A stretch of DNA of 64,000 nucleotides from Marinobacter salexigens (GTDB lineage Bacteria > Pseudomonadota > Gammaproteobacteria > Pseudomonadales > Oleiphilaceae): contig NZ_NIHC01000003.1 in the NCBI RefSeq assembly GCF_002806945.1, forward strand, positions 124,001 through 188,000, in the 5' to 3' direction. Shown one piece after another: positions 22,078 through 30,018 of this stretch (position 1 is the first letter of the stretch; each line of letters starts with the position of its first letter). Under the pieces are notes generated by a model. It was not told the DNA's origin, did no database searches, and was given only the letters and a program-made list of their open reading frames with translations. The translations under genes were made by a program, and so were the position numbers.

Positions 22078-22109
22078 CCTCCTTTTCACACAGATACATA
22101 TGAAAAAAA
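22078..22109 (-). promoter_or_regulatory. Candidate RNA thermometer covering the hsp20 Shine-Dalgarno
   Basis: In the mRNA, seven consecutive U (22109-22103) followed by CAUA can pair with UGUGAAAAGGA (22090-22080), giving an 11-bp stem with an 8-base loop. The first four bases of the AGGAGG Shine-Dalgarno (22083-22078) are locked by two U-A pairs and two U.G pairs. This is the layout of a fourU-type thermometer: a weak U-rich helix over the AGGA. The stem is seen in the sequence; thermosensing is inferred. Confidence 0.5.
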
Positions 22110-22183
22110 TCAGCCTCGTTCCCGGAACTGCTCAGCAACCCGGCTATCGCCGTGGGGATATCCGCGAACTTCTGCTATTACGG

Positions 22184-22211
22184 AATATATGAACCCCTGA
22201 TCATTTTTCAA
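22184..22211 (-). promoter_or_regulatory. Promoter of the hsp20 gene
   Basis: TTGAAA (22211-22206) and TATATT (22189-22184) are separated by 16 bases on the minus strand, about 115 bases upstream of the hsp20 ATG. The fit to sigma-70 is good. The preceding C makes CTTGAAA, the sigma-32 -35 consensus, but the CCCCAT-type -10 is absent. The transcript would carry a leader of about 105 bases containing the thermometer-like stem. Confidence 0.5.
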
Positions 22212-22240
22212 GCCGACATAAGGTTAAATACTGACCGGTA

Positions 22241-22783
22241 TCAAGTTTTCAGTTCAGCCAGATACTCATCCTTGAGCTTCACATAGTTGGCCGCTGTGTA
22301 CGCAAAAAACGTGCGTTCTTTGTCGGTCAAGGCCCGCGCCTTCTTGCACGGCGAGCCAACATACAGATGCCCGGATTCCAGCGTTTTGCCCGGCGGCACC
22401 AAACAGCCTGCTGCCACAATCACCTCATCCTCCACCACGGCGCCATCCATAATGATGCAGCCCATGCCCACCAGCACACGGCTGCCGATGGTGCAGCCAT
22501 GCAGGAGGGCTTTGTGCCCCACAGTTACATCGTCGCCAAGGGTAAGCGGATAGCCGCCCGGATTGAAGTCGCTGGCATGGGTGATGTGTAGCACGGAGCC
22601 GTCCTGAATACTGCAACGGTCGCCGATGCGAATTTTGTGCATGTCACCCCGCACCACGGTCATTGGCCAGATGGAGCAATCGACTCCGGTTTTAACATCG
22701 CCGATTACCACCGCACTGGGGTCCACCAGAGTGCGCTCTCCTAAATCTGGCGTGGTACCCTTGTGAGAACGTACATTCGTCAT
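22241..22783 (-). CDS. Gamma-carbonic anhydrase family protein (YrdA-like)
   Basis: A 180-residue left-handed beta-helix protein of hexapeptide repeats. It has the metal-ligand histidines expected for the family (GSVLHITHASD, VTVGHKALLHGCTIG) and the MGCIIMDGAVVEDEVIVAAG coils. YrdA-type proteins bind zinc or iron; whether they hydrate CO2 varies. The pair with prlC, here divergent, is also found in Pseudomonas. A 304-base gap containing a palindromic element separates the two starts. Confidence 0.9.
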   Translation of the reverse strand: MTNVRSHKGTTPDLGERTLVDPSAVVIGDVKTGVDCSIWPMTVVRGDMHKIRIGDRCSIQDGSVLHITHASDFNPGGYPLTLGDDVTVGHKALLHGCTIGSRVLVGMGCIIMDGAVVEDEVIVAAGCLVPPGKTLESGHLYVGSPCKKARALTDKERTFFAYTAANYVKLKDEYLAELKT

Positions 22784-22825
22784 TACATATACTCTTTAGA
22801 TGAGATTATTCCCCGAGTCTGGGTC

Positions 22826-23011
22826 GTCCGGATGGTGGGCCTTTCCAAAACACGCCGTAAATACATCCATGTAGGCTCGGCTCCGCCCTTTGGCGCTAAC
22901 GCTCCTGCGTCGCGCCAAAGGTCCTGGGCAAGCCGTCCATGGCTTGCCCGTGAAGTGCTTTGCACTTCACCCATGGCTCCGCACGGTTTTGGAAAGGCCC
23001 ACCATCCGGAC
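22826..23011. repeat. Large palindromic element, copy 1, between yrdA and prlC
   Basis: The ends are a perfect 26-bp inverted repeat (22826-22851 and 22986-23011) of which only the inner part, CCAAAAC/GTTTTGG, is shared with the second copy at 61178. Inside are three further perfect hairpins: CTTTGGCGC/GCGCCAAAG, GGGCAAGCC/GGCTTGCCC and GTGAAGTGC/GCACTTCAC. Next to the right arm is ATGGCTCCGCAC, also shared with copy 2 in opposite orientation. No protein is encoded. The element fills most of the 304-base gap between divergent genes and so sits upstream of both. Confidence 0.85.
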
Positions 23012-23087
23012 TCTACTCCCGGGGTCGAACAGTCAAGCGTTGCCTGTACCACGCTACTTTACCAACTCACTGCTGAGAAGGGGATCC

Positions 23088-25133
23088 ATGAACAATCCGT
23101 TACTGACTGATGATTTGCTGCCGAGATTTGACCATGTGAGAACCGAACACATGGAAACGGCTATCGACCAGATTCTCAGCGAAAACCGCATGAAAATCGC
23201 CAGCCTGGCCCAGAACGAAGATCCCACTTGGGACACTCTGGTTCAGCCCATGCAGTCGCTCGAGAACAGGCTGAGCAACGCCTGGTCCGTCATTTCGCAT
23301 CTTAACGGTGTAATGAATAACGACGACCTGCGTAAAGTCTACAAAAACTGCCTGGAAAAGCTCACCGAGTACAGCACCGAAGTCAGCCAGAACGCAGCCC
23401 TGTGCGATGCCTTTAAAAAACTGGCAGCACGGGATGACTTCAGCGAACTGAGCGAAGCCCAGCGCAAAGCAGTAGATAATACACTGCGTGACTTCCACCT
23501 TGGTGGCGTCGACCTGCCCGACGATCAAAAAAAGCAGTATGCGGACCTCTCCCGCGAGTTGTCGGAGCTTACCAACCGCTTTAGCGACAACGTACTGGAC
23601 GCTACCCAGAACTGGTTCAAGCACATTACCGATGTGGAAGAACTGGCAGGTATTCCGGAATCCGCTCTTGAAGGTGCCAAACAGGCTGCGAGTCAAAAAG
23701 AGCTGGATGGCTATGTGATTACTCTGGATTTCCCCAGCTTTTTCCCGGTTATGACCTACTGTGACAACCGCGAACTGCGTTACGAAGTCTACGAAGCCTT
23801 CGTTACCCGCGCCTCGGATGTGGGGCCGGATGCCGGAAAGTGGGACAACACCCAGGTGATGGCCGAAATCCTCAAGCGCCGCCACGCGCTGGCCAAACTG
23901 CTGGGCTTCAACAACTACGCCGAGCGTTCACTGGCCAAGAAAATGGCCCGGGATACCGACGAAGTTTTGGGCTTTCTCACTGAGCTGGCAGCCAAGTCCA
24001 AGCCGGTGGCAGAGAAAGACTATGCCGAGCTGAAAACCTTTGCCAAAAACGAGCATGGTCTGGATGATCTGAAGGCCTGGGACGTTGGCTACTACAGCGA
24101 AAAGCTTCGCCAGCAACGCTACGACATCTCCCCCGAAACCCTGCGCCCCTGGTTCCCTGTGGATAAAGTGGTGCCTGGCTTGTTCCGGGTTGCGGAGAAG
24201 CTGTTCGACATACAGATTGAAGCCAAACCAGACGTAGAAACCTGGCACGAAGACGCTACGGCCTACTGTATCAGCCGCAACGGTGAACCGATCGCCTGGT
24301 TCTACTTTGACCTGTTCGCCCGTCAGGGCAAGCGTGGTGGCGCCTGGATGGCCGATTGCCGGGTACGCTGGCGCGATCAGCGCGGTGCGCTGCAATTGCC
24401 AGTGGCCTTCCTCACCTGCAACTTCACGCCGCCGGTGAATGGCAAACCATCGTTACTCACTCACGACGAAGTCACCACCCTGTTCCACGAGTTCGGTCAT
24501 GGCCTGCACCACATGCTTACTCAGGTGGAAGTCATGGATGTGTCCGGCATCAACGGCGTGGCTTGGGACGCGGTAGAACTGCCCAGCCAGTTCCTGGAAA
24601 ACTGGTGCTGGAACCCCGAGTCGTTGGCCTTGATTGCCAGCCACCATGAAACCGGTGAGCCATTACCGGAAGACCTGCTGCAGAAGCTGCTGGCGGCCAA
24701 GAACTTCCAGTCTGGAATGGCCATGGTGCGGCAGTTGGAGTTCTCCCTGTTCGACTTCCGCCTCCATGCGGAGTTCACCGAAGAGGCGCCTACCAATCCG
24801 CTGCACATGCACCGCAAAGTGCGTGACGAAATTGCCGTGGTGGAAGCCCCGGAATTCAATCGCTTCCCGAACGCCTTCTCCCACATTTTTGCTGGCGGAT
24901 ACGCTGCTGGTTATTACAGCTACAAGTGGGCAGAAGTGCTGGCTGCAGATGCTTTCTCGCTGTTTGAGGAAAATGGCATCTTCGACCCTGAAACCGGCCG
25001 GGCGTTCTTGCAGAACATTCTGGAAAAAGGCGGGTCACAAGAGCCAATGGAGCTGTTCAAAGCCTTCCGGGGCCGCGAGCCGCAGGTGGATGCCCTGCTG
25101 AAGCAGACTGGCATCACAGACGAAGCGGCCTGA
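23088..25133 (+). CDS. prlC: Oligopeptidase A (M3 family metallopeptidase)
   Basis: A 681-residue cytosolic zinc peptidase. The zinc site is FHEFGHGLHHML (HExxH) near residue 469, with the third ligand in the GVAWDAVELPSQFLENW helix. It degrades short peptides, including cleaved signal peptides. The start at 23088 has GAGAAGGGG upstream and gives the family N-terminus MNNPLLTDDLLPRFD; the longer open frame would run back through the palindromic element. yheV follows. Confidence 0.96.
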   Translation: MNNPLLTDDLLPRFDHVRTEHMETAIDQILSENRMKIASLAQNEDPTWDTLVQPMQSLENRLSNAWSVISHLNGVMNNDDLRKVYKNCLEKLTEYSTEVSQNAALCDAFKKLAARDDFSELSEAQRKAVDNTLRDFHLGGVDLPDDQKKQYADLSRELSELTNRFSDNVLDATQNWFKHITDVEELAGIPESALEGAKQAASQKELDGYVITLDFPSFFPVMTYCDNRELRYEVYEAFVTRASDVGPDAGKWDNTQVMAEILKRRHALAKLLGFNNYAERSLAKKMARDTDEVLGFLTELAAKSKPVAEKDYAELKTFAKNEHGLDDLKAWDVGYYSEKLRQQRYDISPETLRPWFPVDKVVPGLFRVAEKLFDIQIEAKPDVETWHEDATAYCISRNGEPIAWFYFDLFARQGKRGGAWMADCRVRWRDQRGALQLPVAFLTCNFTPPVNGKPSLLTHDEVTTLFHEFGHGLHHMLTQVEVMDVSGINGVAWDAVELPSQFLENWCWNPESLALIASHHETGEPLPEDLLQKLLAAKNFQSGMAMVRQLEFSLFDFRLHAEFTEEAPTNPLHMHRKVRDEIAVVEAPEFNRFPNAFSHIFAGGYAAGYYSYKWAEVLAADAFSLFEENGIFDPETGRAFLQNILEKGGSQEPMELFKAFRGREPQVDALLKQTGITDEAA

Positions 25134-25142
25134 TCCAATCCT

Positions 25143-25168
25143 CTCCGGTGGTTCTATAGCCACCGGAG
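25143..25168 (+). terminator. Hairpin between prlC and yheV
   Basis: CTCCGGTGG and CCACCGGAG make a perfect 9-bp stem with an 8-base loop (TTCTATAG), ten bases after the prlC stop. The following ACTTTA is only weakly T-rich. It may be an attenuator or an mRNA 3' end stabiliser rather than a full terminator, because yheV follows 22 bases later. Confidence 0.5.
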
Positions 25169-25189
25169 ACTTTAATCTGGAGTTACGTT

Positions 25190-25441
25190 ATGGCGACCCC
25201 AAAGCGTTTTATAGCCGGTGCTGTTTGTCCCCGCTGTGCGGAGATGGACAAGATCATGATGTTCACCGATGACAACGACGAGCAGATTCGCGAGTGTGTG
25301 GCGTGCGGCTTTACCGATGCCATGTCGGACGCGGAACAGCCTGCAAATCCTGAATTGGAGACTCGGGTTAATACTCGCGGTAACGAGGATGATCATACGG
25401 TTAAGCAGGTTGTTTTCTTTAAGGCTGGGAGTGAGGACTAG
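25190..25441 (+). CDS. yheV: YheV-family putative zinc ribbon protein
   Basis: An 83-residue protein with two CxxC pairs, CPRC near residue 13 and CVAC near residue 36, that can form one zinc ribbon. The N-terminus MATPKRFIAGAVCPRC is characteristic of the YheV family (DUF2387). Its function is unknown. Its position after prlC is also seen in Pseudomonas. It is convergent with the antiporter gene across a 461-base gap containing two palindromic repeats. Confidence 0.9.
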   Translation: MATPKRFIAGAVCPRCAEMDKIMMFTDDNDEQIRECVACGFTDAMSDAEQPANPELETRVNTRGNEDDHTVKQVVFFKAGSED

Positions 25442-25485
25442 GGATTAAAGATTAAGACTTGTAGCCTGCTGGTGCGGAGGTGTTC

Positions 25486-25577
25486 GAGGCCGCGGCGATA
25501 TGTTTTTCTTCTGGGAAAAACAACTCGCTGCGCTCAGACATCTTTTTCCCGGCAGAAAAACATCTCCCCACGGCCTC
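25486..25577 (-). repeat. Palindromic repeat, copy A
   Basis: Contains the family core on the minus strand (GTCTGAGCGCAGCGAG) flanked by GGGAAAAA-type and TTTTTCCC-type stems, a 3x3 internal loop, and outer arms GAGGCCG...ATGTTTTT pairing with AAAAACAT...CGGCCTC with three mismatches. The arm sequence is not shared with the other copies. It lies in the gap between the convergent yheV and antiporter genes. Confidence 0.85.
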
Positions 25578-25773
25578 TTGTTCATACTGCGCGGGTAACT
25601 CGGGTTAAAAGATAAGGGCGTTCAAATCGTTCGGTGCGGTTTGGATTTCAGATTTCAAATTCCAGGCTATGGTTTGTCATGTCCAGTGCAGGCAGCACTA
25701 AAACTCTTGCCCGGAACGCTTCCCCGCTTTCAATTTTTTCCTAGCGATATCTGTTCTGTGTGCCTAGAGGGTG

Positions 25774-25847
25774 CGGTGGGTCTTTTCTGGCGGAAAAAAG
25801 ATGTCTGAGCGCAGCGAGTTGTTTTTTCCAGAAGAAAAGACCCACCG
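25774..25847 (+). repeat. Palindromic repeat, copy B
   Basis: Same family core as copy A, on the plus strand. The outer arms are CGGTGGGTCTTTTCT and AGAAAAGACCCACCG, 15 bp perfect. They are followed inward by the 3x3 internal loop (GGC opposite AGA) and the GGAAAAAA/TTTTTTCC stem. Copy A and copy B face each other. Confidence 0.85.
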
Positions 25848-25902
25848 TGACCTCGTAGCCCCCAAAACCAGCAGGCTACGAAAAAGAAGGCCAACTCCAA
25901 AG

Positions 25903-27225
25903 TCAAAGAACCATAGCCGCCAACCACCCAAACCCAAGCAACGGCAGGTTGTAGTGCAAGAACGTGGGCACTACAGAATCCCAGATGTGGTTGTGCTGGC
26001 CATCTACGTTCAAACCGGCGGTGGGCCCAAGGGTTGAATCGGAGGCAGGGGAACCAGCATCACCCAGGGCGCCGGCAGTGCCGACCAGGGCAACGATGGC
26101 CAGGGAGCTGAAGCCCATTTCCAGAGCCAGAGGCACGTAGAGGGCGGCGATGATGGGGATGGTGGAGAAGGATGAGCCAATGCCCATGGTGATCATCAGG
26201 CCAACCAGCAGCATCAGCAACGCGGCCATAGGCTTGTTGTTGCCGATCATATCGACGGAACTTTGTACCAGGGTGGCGATTTCGCCGGTTTCACGCATTA
26301 CTTCCGCAAAACCAGATGCCGCAATCATGATGAAGCCGATCATGGCCAGCATTTTCATACCTTCGGTAAACAGATCATCGGCTTCTTTCCACTTTACAAC
26401 ACCAGAAAGATTGAACAGCAGGAAGCCCGCCAGGGCACCGAGGATCATGGAGCCCAGCCATAGCTGAACCACGAAGGCAGCTACTATGGCGACAACGGCC
26501 ATAACCAGTGTGCCGGAGCTGTAAGAGACATTTACGCGCTCGGTGCGGGTAATGGCTTCCAGATCGTATTCGCGATCGCCGCGGTAGCTGAAAAACACCG
26601 CAACCAAAAGGCCGCAGAGCATACCCAGCGCGGGCAGAGCCATGGCGTGCATTACGCTCAGGCCTTCAGTTTCGCCGCCGTTGGTGCTTATTTTGGCCAT
26701 CAGGATATCGTTCAGGTAAATGCCGCCGAAGCCGATGGGCAGGAACATGTAAGGAGTGATCAAACCGAAGGTAAGTGCACAGGCCACGAGCCGACGGTCC
26801 ATTTTCAGTTTGGCCATCACGTACAGCATGGGCGGAACCACCAGCGGGATGAATGCGATGTGGATCGGCAGGATGTTCTGGGATGACAGGGCAATCAGCA
26901 CCAGCACGCCAATGATCATGAAGCGCACGCTTTTCGCTGCGGTACTGTTTTCCTGCTGGCCAACCATGGCCAGGGTTTTGTCTGCCAGTGCGTGGGCCAG
27001 ACCGGATTTTCCAATGGCAACCGCAAAGGCACCGAGGGTAGCGTAGGAAAGCGCTACGGTCGCGCCGCCACCGAGGCCGTTGTTAAAGGCTTCAATGGTG
27101 GCCTCCAGAGACAAACCAGAGATCAGGCCGCCACAGACGGCACCTACGATAAGGGCAACAACAACGTGGATGCGGGCCAGGCTCAATACGAGCATGATCA
27201 GCACCGCGGCAACGACGGCATTCAT
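25903..27225 (-). CDS. Na+/H+ antiporter family protein (NhaC/YuiF-like)
   Basis: A 440-residue polytopic membrane protein with about 11-12 TM helices. Conserved loops include [20 protein letters not shown] near the N-terminus, [38 protein letters not shown] and [19 protein letters not shown]. These fit the Na_H_antiporter family of the YuiF group, annotated variously as Na+/H+ antiporters or amino acid (histidine) transporters. The substrate is not settled by the sequence. It is the last of three minus-strand genes. Confidence 0.8.
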   Translation of the reverse strand: MNAVVAAVLIMLVLSLARIHVVVALIVGAVCGGLISGLSLEATIEAFNNGLGGGATVALSYATLGAFAVAIGKSGLAHALADKTLAMVGQQENSTAAKSVRFMIIGVLVLIALSSQNILPIHIAFIPLVVPPMLYVMAKLKMDRRLVACALTFGLITPYMFLPIGFGGIYLNDILMAKISTNGGETEGLSVMHAMALPALGMLCGLLVAVFFSYRGDREYDLEAITRTERVNVSYSSGTLVMAVVAIVAAFVVQLWLGSMILGALAGFLLFNLSGVVKWKEADDLFTEGMKMLAMIGFIMIAASGFAEVMRETGEIATLVQSSVDMIGNNKPMAALLMLLVGLMITMGIGSSFSTIPIIAALYVPLALEMGFSSLAIVALVGTAGALGDAGSPASDSTLGPTAGLNVDGQHNHIWDSVVPTFLHYNLPLLGFGWLAAMVL

Positions 27226-27358
27226 GGGGAAGCTCCGAGTACACCTAGTGGGTTATCCGACCTTCTCGCGAAGGCGGGCATCATGAAAACGCGGTAATGT
27301 GCAGTAATTGGTCAGCTGAGTCAAAGGACTTGTGTAACTCTTGTCGCTCTTGAAAGCC

Positions 27359-27589
27359 TCAGTTCTCGTCAATGCGAGCAAAGCGTGGAACTTGCTCTCC
27401 TGCAACCTCAACGGTTTCACGGAACATGCTGAGTGGGCGCACCCAGAGGCTGTAATCGCCATACAAACAGCGATACACCACCAGTTTTTCTTCGGTTTCA
27501 CTGTGCCGGGCAACATCGATTACTTCGTAATCCATGCCCTTATAGTGCCGGTAGCGGCCCGGGCGGATATCAGTTTTGTGTTCAGGCAT
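27359..27589 (-). CDS. DUF1653 domain protein
   Basis: A 76-residue protein consisting of a single DUF1653 domain: RPGRYRHYKGMDYEVIDVAR, then VVYRCLYGDYSLWVRPLSMF. This family of small SH3-like beta proteins is widespread in bacteria and has no established function. It lies between an unknown gene and the antiporter on the same strand. Confidence 0.85.
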   Translation of the reverse strand: MPEHKTDIRPGRYRHYKGMDYEVIDVARHSETEEKLVVYRCLYGDYSLWVRPLSMFRETVEVAGEQVPRFARIDEN

Positions 27590-27639
27590 AGTCAGTCTCT
27601 GAAGTTATTCCGTTGCACTTGGCGTGTTTCTTGGCCGAG

Positions 27640-28290
27640 TCAGATCCGGCCGGAACCCAGTGAGAAGCGGATATGATTGCGGGTCAGCAGGCTTTCCCAA
27701 TAACGCCGCATCCAGTTCCAGGCATCATTATTGACCTGTTCAATGAAAGGGTCGAGGTTAAGTTCATAATAATCCGGCGTGCCCGCAATTTGCAGAACGG
27801 TTACGGTGATTGAATCGTCCAGTTCATTGGCGAAGGGCTCGCCTATAAGTTCGTGTACCAAAAGATTAGCCCGAGTTGCCTCTATATCCACAAGCCCGCC
27901 GTTTCGGATGGAGTGATTGTTTTCATGCATCTCTTCCATTAACCGGTGGCAAAGGTAAGCGCGAATCAAAAGGCCGTCCAAGCCGTCATAGCGCAAAAGC
28001 AGAGCCGATGGCTCGGTGAAGTAACCAATGGCGGCTTTTACAAAGGGATCAAACAGCTGGGCAGTGCCGGCTTCCCGTGCGCAGGCATCCACACACTCTA
28101 TAAGCCGGGGCGCCATTTCAATGTACTCAATGGCAAATTGAAACAGGCAGGATGCAGGTTGATAGCCCTCAATGGTGACGGCCGAAGGCAATGCCGCTGC
28201 TTTTTTATGCAACTGCTTCAGAAAAGTACCCGAGCGAGCTTCCTTGCGCCGCGCGTGGTCAATGATTTCCAGAACTGCCTGTGGAGTCAT
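27640..28290 (-). CDS. Hypothetical protein, 216 residues
   Basis: Not recognised. The protein is soluble and mostly helical (for example LLLRYDGLDGLLIRAYLCHR and MEEMHENNHSIRNGGLVDIE), with no signal peptide, no TM helix and no known catalytic motif. The C-terminal part (TVTVLQIAGTPDYYELNLDPF) predicts beta strands. Base composition is like the neighbours, and the frame is free of stops, so it is likely real. I chose ATG at 28290; a TTG at 28365 would add 25 residues. It precedes DUF1653 by 50 bases. Confidence 0.6.
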   Translation of the reverse strand: MTPQAVLEIIDHARRKEARSGTFLKQLHKKAAALPSAVTIEGYQPASCLFQFAIEYIEMAPRLIECVDACAREAGTAQLFDPFVKAAIGYFTEPSALLLRYDGLDGLLIRAYLCHRLMEEMHENNHSIRNGGLVDIEATRANLLVHELIGEPFANELDDSITVTVLQIAGTPDYYELNLDPFIEQVNNDAWNWMRRYWESLLTRNHIRFSLGSGRI

Positions 28291-28485
28291 TTGAGGGCAT
28301 GCCAATGTCTGAACAAGTTGAGGTCGCAAGACGCCTCCTGTTACGGGCAGTGAGTAACCGGGCAATGGTGCAGCAGCTGGTTACTTCGTGTGACTACAAG
28401 GTGCCCGTCTTTTCTGACAAGTGTAGACGAGTTTTTCTGAGCTGCGATTTATGGACTGTCAGATATTGTTAATAATCGCATAGGG

Positions 28486-29814
28486 CTAAGTGGCCCTGAA
28501 CCACCGATCGTTGCGTGTGTGTGACCAGCAAAGCCAGCCCATACTGGTTGCGCGGGCAAGCATCAGACAGATAAGTGAAAACCACAGGCCGTGATTTCCC
28601 CAGCCGGTGGTTAGCCACCACACCGGGACAAAAACCACCAAAGCAGAGAACAGCATGGTGTTCTGCATATCACGGGTGCGTGTGGCACCGATGAATACAC
28701 CGTCAAACAAAAAGCCCCACACAGAAGCAAAGGGTAGAAGCCAGAGCCAGGGCAGGTATTGCCATGCGGTGGTGCGAACCTCCTCAATGCCGGTGAGCAA
28801 CGCAATCAGGCTGCGGCCACCGGCAACAAACAGAATCGTCAGTAACAAAGAGCCCCAGAGAGACCAGCGTAAGGCGCAGCGGAACACCACCATAAAGCGT
28901 CGCCGGCTGCCCCTGCCCACAGCTTCGCCGATCAGAGCCTCTGCGGCATTGGCAAAGCCGTCCAGAGCATTGGATATCAGGAGCAGAAAGGTAATAAGTA
29001 CTGCATTGGCCGCCAGTATGGTGTCGCCTTGGCGAGCCCCTTGAGCCGTGAAGAAGGCCAGCACCAGTAACAGCGCTATGGTTCGCACCATGATGTAGCG
29101 ATTTACCTGCAAGATGGCCAGGTAGTCTGCAAGCGTTCCGAACAGCTCCCGGGTCAGCCTTTGCCCATCGGGCATGCGCTGCAACACGATAACAAAACCA
29201 ATGGTGGCAGCACCGTATTCGGCAATGACCGTGGCAATAGCTACGCCACGGCTGTTCCATCCCAGCACAGTAACGAAGAACACATCCAGCACGATATTCA
29301 GGCCGTTGGCCACGATCAGCATGATCATCGGGCCGCGAGCGAACTGGGTGCCGATCAGCCAGCCTACAAGGGTGTACTGGCACAGCACTGCCGGGGCACT
29401 CCAGATTCGGATCGCGGCATATTCAGCGGCAAGCTCGGTGACCTCCGGGCTGGCATTCATCAGAACCAGCCCAATTCGGATCAGCGGTTGATGGCACAAA
29501 ATCAACAGCAGGCCGATACCCACCGCCAACATGACCGAACGCAACAGAAGGGCAACCTGGCTGAAGCTGTCGCGCTTGCCCCAGGCTTGGGCGGCCAGAC
29601 CGGTGGTGCCCATGCGCATAAAACCGAAAGTCCAGTACAGAATGGTGAACAGGTTTGCGCCTACCGCCACGGCGCCAAGATATTCCGGGCTTTCCAGGTG
29701 TCCAAGCACGGCTGTGTCTACCAGGCCCAGCAAAGGAACGGTGAGGTTGGTCAGCATCAATGGCCATGCCAAAGCCCATAAACGCCGGTCTGTTACCGAC
29801 AGCTTGAATGTCAT
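28486..29814 (-). CDS. MATE-family efflux transporter (DinF group)
   Basis: A 442-residue protein with 12 predicted TM helices in two halves of six. The N-terminal LWALAWPLMLTNLTVPLLGL, DTAVLGHL and TGLAAQAWG motifs, and the second-half NALDGFANAAEALIGEAVG, are typical of the DinF branch of MATE exporters, which expel drugs or dyes with H+ or Na+. It is divergent from coxB with 204 bases between. Confidence 0.92.
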   Translation of the reverse strand: MTFKLSVTDRRLWALAWPLMLTNLTVPLLGLVDTAVLGHLESPEYLGAVAVGANLFTILYWTFGFMRMGTTGLAAQAWGKRDSFSQVALLLRSVMLAVGIGLLLILCHQPLIRIGLVLMNASPEVTELAAEYAAIRIWSAPAVLCQYTLVGWLIGTQFARGPMIMLIVANGLNIVLDVFFVTVLGWNSRGVAIATVIAEYGAATIGFVIVLQRMPDGQRLTRELFGTLADYLAILQVNRYIMVRTIALLLVLAFFTAQGARQGDTILAANAVLITFLLLISNALDGFANAAEALIGEAVGRGSRRRFMVVFRCALRWSLWGSLLLTILFVAGGRSLIALLTGIEEVRTTAWQYLPWLWLLPFASVWGFLFDGVFIGATRTRDMQNTMLFSALVVFVPVWWLTTGWGNHGLWFSLICLMLARATSMGWLCWSHTRNDRWFRAT

Positions 29815-30018
29815 ATTCGATCTGCTTCTTAAAAATTTGTGTTTAGTCGTTTTGGGTTTAGCAGGTTTTTAGTCTTTTTTTGATCTGTGTCTATACTCGA
29901 ATGTGATGTATCCATAAGCAGGCTTTCGCTCTGAGTTTTCCTGGTGTATGCGAGCACCGGTTAAGAGCAGAGGGATTACGCAAAATCCGACAAGAATAAT
30001 ACTCTGTGGAGACACAGT

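Larger units (their letters stand above)
25461..25879. repeat. Outer inverted repeat enclosing palindromes A and B
   Basis: GTAGCCTGCTGGT at 25461-25473 is repeated in inverted orientation at 25867-25879 (ACCAGCAGGCTAC), a perfect 13-bp match. Between them lie copies A and B in opposite orientation, so the 419-base block is a palindrome of palindromes. The central 196 bases (25578-25773) hold no open frame with a ribosome-binding site. A related stretch (GCTACCAGGCTA) also flanks copy D at about 40315. Confidence 0.7.

Noticed and set aside
22110-22180. A ROSE element in the hsp20 leader based on a UUGCU motif
   Set aside because: The UUGCU lies far from the Shine-Dalgarno and does not pair with it; the U-rich stem at 22078-22109 explains the masking better.
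22890-23087. In-frame extension of 66 residues upstream of prlC
   Set aside because: It is a translation of the large palindromic element; a similar peptide (HPWLRTVL) appears in copy 2 near 61200 for the same reason. The family N-terminus starts at 23088.
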